Origin: a virus
Direction: 5' to 3' (one strand)
Virus record (IMG/VR): IMGVR_UViG_3300025168_000347
Coordinates: 1 to 32,503 of that record
Length of the DNA stretch: 32,503 bases
Below the pieces are notes generated by a model. It saw only the letters and a list, made by a program, of their open reading frames with translations. It was not told the origin of the DNA and did not search any database. This document shows, one piece after another, positions 16,614-23,761 of this stretch; the stretch's first letter is position 1; each line of letters begins with the position of its first letter. A program made the position numbers and the translations under genes.

Positions 16614-17060
16614 ATGTCAGGATTAATTGGATCAGCCGGATCGAAGTCAGGTGTAATCGGCACAACTGAACTGGAATATGAAGAAGGGGCTTGGACTGCA
16701 ACAGGGGGGGGTATTAACGGCATAACTATATCAGTTTCATCTGCTACTGGAGAGTATACTAAAATTGGCCAACAGGTTTTTTTATGGGGTTATGTAACTT
16801 TTGGCTCGCATACTTCCGATGGTAACAATACCTATACAGGTTCATTGCCATTTACACCAAAAACAGGAACTTATGCTTACGGTAAAGTTGATAATATTTC
16901 AGGCGATTCTTCTTTAGATGGCGTTTTTGTTGAGATTAGAAACGGAGAGGCATTTCTCCGATATGGGAAAGATACTGCAAACAATTCCGGTGCTAATTTG
17001 GGAAGGGAAGACTCTGCTGGGCATTCTTTTCGTTTTTCAATATCATATATAGTCGCATAA
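16614..17060 (+). CDS. Tail-fibre tip protein (cassette D)
   Basis: A 148-aa protein. The start is set at ATG 16614, with GGAG 9 nt upstream; the frame is open further back but that part lies inside the previous gene. MSGLIGSAGSKSGVIGTTELEYEEGAW is a frequent C-terminal-domain start in marine phage fibres. It is followed by a beta sandwich (YTKIGQQVFLWGYVTFGS, GSLPFTPKTGTYAYG) and an aromatic end. Such modules are normally the end of long fibres; here one is a separate gene. It probably assembles with other cassette products as a receptor-binding unit. Confidence 0.7.
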   Translation: MSGLIGSAGSKSGVIGTTELEYEEGAWTATGGGINGITISVSSATGEYTKIGQQVFLWGYVTFGSHTSDGNNTYTGSLPFTPKTGTYAYGKVDNISGDSSLDGVFVEIRNGEAFLRYGKDTANNSGANLGREDSAGHSFRFSISYIVA

Positions 17061-17070
17061 AAAGAGAATT

Positions 17071-17298
17071 ATGAAATTAGATAAAATAGATATTTTAACA
17101 GAGTTTAAACATTTTAATATTCGTGAGATTACGGATACAGGCGGTTATAATCGAAGGGTACTTTCATCAGATGTAGTTTTAGAAGATGACGAACACCAAG
17201 AAGTGAAGGACAAAGCAGAAGCAGAATGGACTGATGAAGTTAAGACTGCATGGACAACATTTCAAGAAGAACAAGAAGCATTAAACAATCCAGAATGA
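17071..17298 (+). CDS. Small fibre-partner protein (cassette D)
   Basis: A 75-aa acidic protein with ribosome site AAAGAGA. The centre, GGYNRRVLSSDVVLEDDEHQ, and the end, AEAEWTDEVKTAWTTF, follow a pattern I recall from short proteins that come directly after fibre genes in marine phages (an R-R-x-L/I ... EV ... W-T-x-E-V motif). It differs from the three Phage_tail_APC-like partners of cassettes A-C. It is likely a fibre-assembly helper and closes the fibre array. The inverted repeat at 17299-17314 begins right after its stop. Confidence 0.65.
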   Translation: MKLDKIDILTEFKHFNIREITDTGGYNRRVLSSDVVLEDDEHQEVKDKAEAEWTDEVKTAWTTFQEEQEALNNPE

Positions 17299-17314
17299 CG
17301 GACATTGTTGTCCG
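17299..17314. repeat. 16-bp palindrome, copy 1 (nearly identical to copy 2 at 30496)
   Basis: CGGACATTGTTGTCCG, an inverted repeat with arms CGGACA and TGTCCG, directly after the stop of the last fibre-partner gene. The same sequence with one base changed occurs at 30496-30511, 13 kb away. There is no T run, so a terminator is unlikely. A protein-binding site or a recombination mark are possibilities. Confidence 0.6.
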
Positions 17315-17354
17315 ATACAACATTGAATATTAGAAGTATAACTCCGAAATTACA

Positions 17355-17504
17355 ATGAACCCTCAGATCCTTTTCGCATTCGGTTTAATAGTTTCAATAC
17401 TGGGGTGGACACTAATTTCTGTCTCAGATTTAAAAGCAGATATGAAATTACTCAAGTATCAAGTAAACGCAATTCATGAGTCTGTAAATGCAAAAACTGA
17501 TTGA
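17355..17504 (+). CDS. 49-aa single-span membrane protein
   Basis: A short gene between the fibre array and the lysis region. ATG at 17355 starts a hydrophobic segment (ILFAFGLIVSILGWTLISV, residues 4-22) followed by a charged helix (DLKADMKLLKYQVNAIHESV). That is one membrane span with a short cytoplasmic or periplasmic tail. It overlaps the next gene by 17 bp. Size and place suggest a holin or antiholin component, but no family is recognised and the ribosome site is weak. Confidence 0.6.
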   Translation: MNPQILFAFGLIVSILGWTLISVSDLKADMKLLKYQVNAIHESVNAKTD

Positions 17505-17904
17505 TAACGCAATCACGATTTTTCTTGGCCTAGTCATTGGTAGCCTATTCTTTTTTGTGGTCCAGGCTAAAGCTGAACCTCCAAATTTTGATCAATATGG
17601 TTATCGAGATTCACCGCATCCTGTTCAGCAAAAGAGTAATGTAAATACCGCAATCGATGATGTGATTAACCTGATTCTTAAACAGGGTTTTGCAGGAGCA
17701 ATAATTGTCTGTCTTGGGATCTGGACCTTTCGGACTGATAAAGTAAATCGGGCAATGCAGAAAGAGAATATTGATAAGTTTGTAGCAATCAGTGCTGAGT
17801 GTTCTGGACACATGGCAAGTGTGAGTGCAAGGTTAGAAAACATTGAAAGGGAGATAGAATCAACGAAACAACTGGAGTTGCTCCAGGCAACAAGAAAGGG
17901 ATAG
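17488..17904 (+). CDS. Membrane protein of the lysis region (holin-like)
   Basis: A 138-aa protein. Residues 8-28 are a hydrophobic span or signal (IFLGLVIGSLFFFVVQAKAEP, possible cleavage after AKA). Residues 60-78 form a second span (LKQGFAGAIIVCLGIWTF). The rest is a charged coiled coil (ARLENIEREIESTKQLELLQAT). Two spans plus a charged tail beside an endolysin-like gene are consistent with a holin. If the first segment is cleaved it could instead be a one-span inner-membrane spanin-like protein with a coiled coil. It overlaps the gene upstream. The role is inferred from topology and context only. Confidence 0.65.
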   Translation: MQKLIDNAITIFLGLVIGSLFFFVVQAKAEPPNFDQYGYRDSPHPVQQKSNVNTAIDDVINLILKQGFAGAIIVCLGIWTFRTDKVNRAMQKENIDKFVAISAECSGHMASVSARLENIEREIESTKQLELLQATRKG

Positions 17905-17917
17905 TATCAGATTTATT

Positions 17918-18058
17918 ATGCTAGCAATTTTACTTACAGGATGTTCAGCCACTTCAAACTCACCTGGTTATGGTCATTGGATTGACACTTACCCAAGTGA
18001 GTATTCTATCTTTCAGTGTGTTGAGCCATTTTCACCATTCAGAAATAAGGAGTGTTAA
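17918..18058 (+). CDS. Small lipoprotein, possible outer-membrane spanin
   Basis: A 46-aa product from ATG 17918 with a classic lipobox: MLAILLTGC, predicted cleavage before Cys9 with lipid attachment there. The mature part is 38 residues, rich in Tyr, Pro and Ser, with two more Cys. Very small lipoproteins beside holin-like and endolysin-like genes are often outer-membrane (o-) spanins in phages of Gram-negative hosts, which supports a Gram-negative host. The n-region is short and lacks Lys/Arg, so a slightly upstream non-ATG start (the frame reads RFIMLAILLTGC) is possible. Confidence 0.65.
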   Translation: MLAILLTGCSATSNSPGYGHWIDTYPSEYSIFQCVEPFSPFRNKEC

Positions 18059-18059
18059 T

Positions 18060-18236
18060 ATGCCTTTTTTAGTGCCAATAATTACAGGAACACTTAAGGG
18101 AATGCTGACAACGTTCTTCACCCAGAAGATGGTAGAAGAGCTTATATTTCAGTTACTTAGGTATGCTGTCTCCAAGTCATCAAACACATTAGATGACAAA
18201 ATTTTGGAGTCATTTGAAGCCCAACGATCTAAGTAA
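18060..18236 (+). CDS. 58-aa small protein of the lysis region
   Basis: The start is set at ATG 18060 with AGGAG at 18047-18051 (the end of the lipoprotein gene). The in-frame upstream start at 17970 lies in the lipoprotein gene and is unlikely. The N terminus is mildly hydrophobic (MPFLVPIITGTLKGMLTTFF). A helical part follows (EELIFQLLRYAVSKSSNTLDDKILESFEA). It may associate with the membrane. I do not recognise it. Confidence 0.6.
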   Translation: MPFLVPIITGTLKGMLTTFFTQKMVEELIFQLLRYAVSKSSNTLDDKILESFEAQRSK

Positions 18237-18304
18237 ATTAGTCCCTTTTGGGTACTGTTTATACTCGTAGAGAATTTGGGAAAATCATTTTATTAGGAAC
18301 AATT

Positions 18305-18697
18305 ATGTGGTCATTCAAAAACGAAATTAAGTCCTTCACTTTTGATGAAATGGCGTGCAAGAACTGTCCTCACTGTGGTGGGATCTCAGACATGAATGAA
18401 GACTTTATGATGAAGCTCCAGCAGCTTAGAGATTCATGCAATTTCCCTCTTCATGTGAATTCAGGTTTTAGATGCAAAAAAAAGAATATAGATTGTGGTG
18501 GTCACGAAAATTCAGCACATTTAACTGGGGAAGGAGCAGATTTAAGGTGTGAACGAAATCAAGCCCGGACTGTAATTCAGAAAGCTATTGAGATGGGATT
18601 CTCAGTTGGCATCCAGCAAAAAGGAACCAGTCGTTTTGTGCACGTTGATTCTAAGTTACGCTCCTCAGGAAATCCAAATTTATGGTCATACGCTTAA
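18305..18697 (+). CDS. M15-family peptidase, probable endolysin
   Basis: A 130-aa enzyme from ATG 18305, which has AGGA 6 nt upstream. The domain pattern is Peptidase_M15_3: FTFDEMACKNC near residues 11-21, SGFRCKKKNI with G-G-H then SAHLTGEGADLRC, and a final FVHVD. The zinc ligands are His72, Asp79 and His113. Such enzymes cut peptide cross-bridges (D-Ala-D-Ala or L-Ala-D-Glu bonds) in peptidoglycan. In this region it would release progeny at lysis or, less likely, help entry. A longer form from TTG 18248 would add a segment beginning TRREFGKIILLGTIM, which looks like an export signal. There is no Shine-Dalgarno for it, so the choice is open. Extra Cys residues (six in the domain) are notable. 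Confidence 0.85.
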   Translation: MWSFKNEIKSFTFDEMACKNCPHCGGISDMNEDFMMKLQQLRDSCNFPLHVNSGFRCKKKNIDCGGHENSAHLTGEGADLRCERNQARTVIQKAIEMGFSVGIQQKGTSRFVHVDSKLRSSGNPNLWSYA

Positions 18698-19029
18698 AAT
18701 GGAAATCAAATTTGAACTGGAAGATTCTGATCTCGATTGTGTTTTTGAGCCTGATTTTGATATTCCAATCAACTGTTGTGACATCGAAAGAGTCTCTTGG
18801 AAATTTCACAACGGAAGCCATTCGGGAGTTGTGGCAAGCTTGCTCAGTAGCTCATCAGAGCATGAATACCCCACAACACATATACTACCGATTGTGTGAT
18901 TGTGCCGTTGATGTTATGAGGGTAAATTATGATAATGTGACTAAAGTAAAACAAATGTCATTAGAAGAATCCAAAAAATTTGCAGTAATTTTGAGACTAA
19001 ATTGTAACGAATGGAAATTCAATGGGTAA
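18682..19029 (+). CDS. Secreted small protein with Cys motif
   Basis: A 115-aa protein overlapping the endolysin end by 16 bp and the nozzle gene by 8 bp. Residues 1-14 are basic, 15-28 hydrophobic (ILISIVFLSLILIF), and residues 29-36 (QSTVVTSK) could hold a signal-peptidase site, so it is probably exported. The mature part has LWQACSVAHQSMNTPQHIYY followed by RLCDCAVDVMRVNY, a Cys-rich pattern I recall from small periplasmic proteins of marine phages. No enzyme motif is seen. An alternative frame starting at ATG 18699 is rejected (see rejected list). Confidence 0.7.
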   Translation: MVIRLKWKSNLNWKILISIVFLSLILIFQSTVVTSKESLGNFTTEAIRELWQACSVAHQSMNTPQHIYYRLCDCAVDVMRVNYDNVTKVKQMSLEESKKFAVILRLNCNEWKFNG

Positions 19030-21202
19030 ATTAGTCCCCTTCCAACCACCTCCAGGTGTCTTTAAGAATGGCACTCCATACCAGGCAAAAGGCCGATGGT
19101 CTGACTGCAACCTGGTGAGATGGAAAGATGGTAGGCTTCAGCCATTGGGAGGTTGGGAGAAAGTAATTGGTTCTACCATCACTGGTATTGGTAGGGCAAT
19201 GATAACCTGGAGAGATTCTACAGGTGCAAGATGGATGGCAATTGGCACTAATTCAAACCTGTATATTTTCACTTCACTGTCCGGGACATCATCTGATATA
19301 ACTCCAGTTATAGCTGAACCAAATGCATTTGTATCCGGTAATGTAGATGGTGAAGTTGGTCTTGGATTTGGAACAGGTGATTTTGGAGGCTATGTAACAA
19401 GAGCAACTGTAACAGGAACTGATATTAGCTTTACTGCAAGTGGTTCAGTAATTTCTAGCACATCAACTAGATTTACTGATACAACAACAACACCACTTGG
19501 TCCCAATCCTTTTGCTGCTGGGGATGAGATTGAAATATCTGGATCACTTCAGAGTGATAATAATAAAGAGTATCCACTTTCACATAGAGTTGTTTCAGTA
19601 ACTACAAATGCTAATTCTGGAGCATCAACAATGACAGTTGGTCCAACTAATGGACCAGTAATTTATACTGGGACAATTACTGGATTAACTATAACAACTG
19701 CAGGTACAGGATATTCTGCAGGAACACTTTCAGCAACTGGAGGTGGAGGAAGTAGCTTTGCAGGAACTTATACTGTGATTGGTGGTGTTGTGGCTACTGT
19801 GACCATCACAAATGCAGGTTCTGGATATACTTCTACACCAACTATAGTTATTTCTGAGTCAGGTGACTCAAATGCAGTTATTACAGCAGATCCAACAGGT
19901 TTAATAGTAAATGATGCTGCTGCAGGGAATGGTGATGTAACAATAAAAAGAACCAGAAGATTTGGCAATGAAAATGCTGCAACATCATCTCTGGTTTTGG
20001 ATGCATCTTCCTGGATATTCGATTTGTGGGGGGAGAACCTAATTGGGATGAGTACAGCAGATGGGAGGATATTTGAGTGGGACCCAATAACAACTGGAGC
20101 AACCTCAGTTAAGGCTGCAGTTATTGGTGGTGCTCCAATAGACAACTCTGCAATCCTGGTATCAAAGCAACGGCACTTATTTGCTTTCGGAGCAGGTGGT
20201 AACAAGAGAAAGATCCAATGGTCCCATGCTGAGGTCAACACTACCTGGACAGCAACATCAACTAATCAGGCAGGGAGTTTTGAGATTGATACTTCTGGTG
20301 AGATCCTGGCAGCTAGGACTGTTGGAGACAGGATTTTGGTTTGGACATCAACAGATTTACATGCAGTTGACTGGGTGGGGATGCCATATGTGTACGGACG
20401 GAAGAAGGTTGGAGACAGTTGCGGTAGCATCAGTAACAGGGCAATGATTACAGTAGGTGACAGAGCATTTTGGATGTCTCAGGGTGGATTTTTCCAGTAT
20501 CAGGGTACTGTACAACCATTAAAATGCGATGTACAGGACCACATCTTTAAGGATATTAACCGGGTACAGGATTCTAAAATTTATGCATCAATGAATCCAG
20601 AGTTTTTTGAAGTCACATGGTGGTATGCATCTTCCACCTCAGATGAGATATTGAAGTATGTAACATATAATTATGCAGAAGGGTGGTGGAGTGTAGGAGA
20701 ACTATGCCGGACAGCATTTGCAACTGGGTCTCCAGGTGTGTTTGAGAATCCAATTGGAATTTCAGATGATGGCAAAATTTATGAACATGAAATTGCAGTA
20801 TCTACTGCGAAAAGGACTACAGGTCAAATTGCAACAACTAATGCGAATGTTTCAGATTTTGACCGGAAATTGGTGACTGGTACAGATGCTACCGATGATG
20901 TTGGGTTGTGTTTTGCTGAGACAGTAATGGAAATTGGAGATGGAGAAAATGTTGCTAATGTCACACAACTGGTGACCGATACTGCTTCAGTTGGAGATAA
21001 TGGATTAAGGTTCAAATTCAAGACATCATACACCCCCAATGGAACTGAATCAACTTCTCAGAATTATGACCTAGCTGTAGACGGATACACTGATGTCAGA
21101 GAACAGGGTAGGCAGTTCACCTACAGGGTGGAAAGTGGTTGGGACCAATTCTGGGAGATAGGTGGCATCAGGGCAGAGATGTCTGCAGGAGGTAGGAGAT
21201 GA
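19022..21202 (+). CDS. Tail nozzle / packaged-DNA stabilisation protein (P22 gp10-like) with a large insertion
   Basis: A 726-aa protein. The N terminus, NGTPYQAKGRWSDCNLVRW and DGRLQPLGGWEKV, is the signature of Phage_stabilise (P22 gp10-like) nozzle proteins, which close the tail channel. It continues with MITWRDSTGARWMAIGTNSN and later WIFDLWGENLIGMSTADGRI, HLFAFGAGGNKRKIQWSHAE and SSTSDEILKYVTYNYAEGWW, all expected beta-propeller-type segments. Between about residues 126 and 325 there is a Thr/Gly/Ser-rich beta region with GTGYSAGTLSATGGGGS and GSGYTSTPTIVIS, not usual for the family; it resembles immunoglobulin-like or bacterial adhesion modules. The start overlaps the previous gene by 8 bp; the stop overlaps the next (ATGA). 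Confidence 0.85.
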   Translation: MGKLVPFQPPPGVFKNGTPYQAKGRWSDCNLVRWKDGRLQPLGGWEKVIGSTITGIGRAMITWRDSTGARWMAIGTNSNLYIFTSLSGTSSDITPVIAEPNAFVSGNVDGEVGLGFGTGDFGGYVTRATVTGTDISFTASGSVISSTSTRFTDTTTTPLGPNPFAAGDEIEISGSLQSDNNKEYPLSHRVVSVTTNANSGASTMTVGPTNGPVIYTGTITGLTITTAGTGYSAGTLSATGGGGSSFAGTYTVIGGVVATVTITNAGSGYTSTPTIVISESGDSNAVITADPTGLIVNDAAAGNGDVTIKRTRRFGNENAATSSLVLDASSWIFDLWGENLIGMSTADGRIFEWDPITTGATSVKAAVIGGAPIDNSAILVSKQRHLFAFGAGGNKRKIQWSHAEVNTTWTATSTNQAGSFEIDTSGEILAARTVGDRILVWTSTDLHAVDWVGMPYVYGRKKVGDSCGSISNRAMITVGDRAFWMSQGGFFQYQGTVQPLKCDVQDHIFKDINRVQDSKIYASMNPEFFEVTWWYASSTSDEILKYVTYNYAEGWWSVGELCRTAFATGSPGVFENPIGISDDGKIYEHEIAVSTAKRTTGQIATTNANVSDFDRKLVTGTDATDDVGLCFAETVMEIGDGENVANVTQLVTDTASVGDNGLRFKFKTSYTPNGTESTSQNYDLAVDGYTDVREQGRQFTYRVESGWDQFWEIGGIRAEMSAGGRR

Positions 21203-21486
21203 TATTGCCCCCAGTAACTCCAGAATATGATTCATCTGCTCAGTCAGTTTTAAATGATGCACTAACAGAAGCAGATGGTCAGAATTTTAAATTAGATCAA
21301 GATAACTTTTTTACAACTGGGAGCATTTGTCTGCAGTCTGCAAATGGCAAATGGTGGCAAATTACAATAAGTGATGCTGGTGTTCTGGGAACATCAGAAT
21401 TATTATCAACCGGAGCAAATGCAAGAGTGGACTCAGATGGCAGACCAGTTATTGCTTCAACTAATCCATATTACGTAGCACCATAA
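21199..21486 (+). CDS. Small tail-associated protein
   Basis: A 95-aa protein overlapping the nozzle stop (ATGA). The centre, ICLQSANGKWWQITISDAGVL, is a short beta motif (S-x-N-G-x-W-x-I-T-V/I-x-D-x-G-x-L) found in many small phage tail or fibre proteins. The N-terminal part is acidic. Its place between the nozzle and internal virion proteins suggests a structural role. No specific family is claimed. Confidence 0.7.
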   Translation: MILPPVTPEYDSSAQSVLNDALTEADGQNFKLDQDNFFTTGSICLQSANGKWWQITISDAGVLGTSELLSTGANARVDSDGRPVIASTNPYYVAP

Positions 21487-21494
21487 GAGGATAT

Positions 21495-22883
21495 ATGAGC
21501 ACAAAAAGTTGGTTTCAAGATCCATTTAACACTTCCATGCCTACTAGGAAGAGAGAAAAAACAAATACCAATACAACTGATACAACATCTGGATCAGCAT
21601 TGGGTGAAGGTTATGGAGCATATGGTTTGGATCAGTATAAGGGTATGATGGACCCAACTGCATATGGTGGCAATGTTCCTGGTGCCCAGGGTCCAAATGC
21701 AGCCCAGAATCAACAGTACAATATGCTCACTGGGATGCAAACTGGTTATGGATCACCAGGGGGTTACCAGGATATGTATCAAAATCTTAGTGGAGCAAAT
21801 GCTCAACAACTTGGACCTATGAGCAGGAGTGGTGGTCCTGGTGCAGGGTACATGAATCCATACCAAGATGAAATGATTGCCGGAGTAGATGCGGATATGA
21901 AAAAGGCAATGGAAATGGCAGGTAGTATGGAGAGTGATTTGTCACAACAGTATTCATCCGGTGGTCCATCATCAGTTCGATCTACAAATCAGGGATATGG
22001 TGCAATGGGTGATGTTGGATTAAAATATGCTAATATGAAAAGAGGGATTAGATCAGACTCATTTGATAAAGGTATGGGTTACATGGGGCAAGATCAGAAT
22101 AGAAATATTGCATTGGCCCAAGCTAACAATCAAGCAAATTTAGGTTTTGGTGCTATGAATATGAATGCAGCAGGGGGAGATATGAATAACCGGATGAATA
22201 TGTCAAATGCATATGGCAACTATGGACAGAATCAGCAGAACCAGCAGAACATGGCAGATACATTTAATTATGGTGAGTTCAATCGGATGCAGGATTGGAA
22301 ACCAAATATGATGAATAACTATATGTCAGGAGTAAGAGGTACTCCCTGGCAGAATACTACTACCTCCACCTCAACAAACAATTCAAGCCAGACTGGTCAG
22401 GGTAATAAATCTAATTTTGAGAAATCACTTGGTCTAGGTCTAACTGTAAAAAGTTATATGATGTGTATTCCAGAAGGAACCAAAATAGACACTCAAGGTG
22501 GTAGTCAGATTGCAATTGAGGATATTAAAGCAGGTACGAAAGTTAAAGGGTACTATGGTGAGACTGAGGTACTTCAGGTACATCAGTATAAAGAAGATCC
22601 TAAACCTCATAGATTTTATCGTATTACATTTGATAATGGTGGAACAGTTGACTGTTGTGATATGCACAAAATCTATAATAAACGTGCAAAAGATTATAAG
22701 GTGGGGGATAGAATATCGGCTTATAAAGTTACAAGTATCACCCGGTACAACGGAGTTGAAAGATCTTATGATCTTCTGACTGCAGATGGTGGTTACCGGA
22801 TTGGTAACATTCCGGTTAATTCGATGATTGAAGAACTGGCAGAATTAACAGTAGAACTTAAACAAGCATCAGAAGCAGCATAG
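21495..22883 (+). CDS. Virion protein with C-terminal Hint (intein-like) domain
   Basis: A 462-aa protein. Residues 1-310 are Gly/Asn/Met/Gln-rich and low in complexity, with NPYQDEMIAGVDADMKKAMEMA (120-142), a motif of phage internal or tail virion proteins. Residues 324-442 form a Hint fold: CIPEGTKIDTQGGSQIAIED (block A-like, Cys324), DCCDMHKIYNKRAKDYKVGD (block B-like His391) and ERSYDLLTADGGYRIGNIP with VN at 441-442 and Ser443 (block F/G-like, Asn442 followed by Ser). Cys at the start and Asn-Ser at the end are the splicing residues of inteins. The penultimate residue is Val, not the usual His. If it splices, YMM would join SMIEELAEL. No homing endonuclease is inserted. Cleavage without splicing is also possible. 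Confidence 0.8.
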   Translation: MSTKSWFQDPFNTSMPTRKREKTNTNTTDTTSGSALGEGYGAYGLDQYKGMMDPTAYGGNVPGAQGPNAAQNQQYNMLTGMQTGYGSPGGYQDMYQNLSGANAQQLGPMSRSGGPGAGYMNPYQDEMIAGVDADMKKAMEMAGSMESDLSQQYSSGGPSSVRSTNQGYGAMGDVGLKYANMKRGIRSDSFDKGMGYMGQDQNRNIALAQANNQANLGFGAMNMNAAGGDMNNRMNMSNAYGNYGQNQQNQQNMADTFNYGEFNRMQDWKPNMMNNYMSGVRGTPWQNTTTSTSTNNSSQTGQGNKSNFEKSLGLGLTVKSYMMCIPEGTKIDTQGGSQIAIEDIKAGTKVKGYYGETEVLQVHQYKEDPKPHRFYRITFDNGGTVDCCDMHKIYNKRAKDYKVGDRISAYKVTSITRYNGVERSYDLLTADGGYRIGNIPVNSMIEELAELTVELKQASEAA

Positions 22884-22890
22884 GAGGATT

Positions 22891-23760
22891 GTGGACTATA
22901 ATTACTTTGCATCACCAAGAAATTCGGACAGAGCAAAACGATTCCGGGAGGCATATGGCAGGGCTAATATCGGGCAGAATTTTGATTTTGAAGGACAACC
23001 ATATGCTGGACCTTCTGCTCCTCCTGGGGGATGGACTAATGGAATAAATCCTTTAGAACTTGCTGCTAAGAATCAGATGCAGGAAGTTGCCCCAAGTGAT
23101 GGGGGTATGTCCCCACCACCTCCAGATATAAATTCAGATTATTATGCCCAAAACTACTTCAGGGAATTCCCAGTTGGTCTTGATGGTAACCCAGTTTATG
23201 GGGCAACCCCAGGTATGCCCTCTCCAAGTGAGGGTAAGGGTGCTATGTTTGATCTGGAGGGGAATTTAATACCTCCTAACTCTGGAGGAACAAGCCTCCC
23301 ATTCGATCACCCATCAATAGCAGGAACCAGGATACCTTTCCCGGAGCAGTCAGCAGATCAACAGGCAATGGCTTTAAGTCGAGTTGATGACCCTTCTGGT
23401 CCCAGATTTGGTGCAGCCAATCAAATGGGAGTTGCAGAAGGTTATAATCACCAAATGGTTAATGCCCCTATGGGATTTGGGATGTCTGGACCAGGTCAGG
23501 ATACCGGACAACTTCCGGGACTACTGGCTGATGATATGTCTGGTCCAAAATGGACTGATGGAATGAAATTAAGACAGAAAGCAGAAAGGGACAGGAAGAG
23601 GAAACTAGGTCTACTTGGAGATGCATCGGATACAAATCAATCAACCAATAAATCTGGTTGGGAGAAAGATAAGAAATTTTCAAATACACAAAATCTATTA
23701 ATGGAGTTGGGTATGAACATGTATAAGGATGAGAGTGACCCTTTTGGAAGTGAGTGGTAA
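22891..23760 (+). CDS. Gly/Pro-rich internal virion protein
   Basis: A 289-aa protein with GTG start preceded by TAGGAGGAT, a very good ribosome site. Composition is Gly/Pro/Asn/Met-rich and mostly disordered. The helical end, LRQKAERDRKRKLGLLGDAS, then LLMELGMNMYKDESDPFGSEW, is basic then acidic. It lies in the block of internal (ejection) proteins. I recognise no family. It probably sits inside the capsid and is ejected or lines the tail. Confidence 0.7.
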   Translation: MDYNYFASPRNSDRAKRFREAYGRANIGQNFDFEGQPYAGPSAPPGGWTNGINPLELAAKNQMQEVAPSDGGMSPPPPDINSDYYAQNYFREFPVGLDGNPVYGATPGMPSPSEGKGAMFDLEGNLIPPNSGGTSLPFDHPSIAGTRIPFPEQSADQQAMALSRVDDPSGPRFGAANQMGVAEGYNHQMVNAPMGFGMSGPGQDTGQLPGLLADDMSGPKWTDGMKLRQKAERDRKRKLGLLGDASDTNQSTNKSGWEKDKKFSNTQNLLMELGMNMYKDESDPFGSEW

Positions 23761-23761
23761 T

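Noticed and set aside
11581-17298. Diversity-generating retroelement acting on the fibre genes
   Set aside because: No reverse transcriptase gene and no template/variable repeat pair with adenine-specific changes is visible in the window.
18699-18899. Overlapping acidic ORF from ATG 18699 (MEIKFELEDSDLD...)
   Set aside because: It has no ribosome site and is the shifted reading of a hydrophobic signal peptide, which tends to look acidic. The other frame (18682-19029) has a signal peptide, Cys motif and fits between its neighbours.
19768-20241. 157-aa minus-strand ORF
   Set aside because: It lies wholly within the nozzle gene on the opposite strand, with no ribosome site and no recognisable motif.
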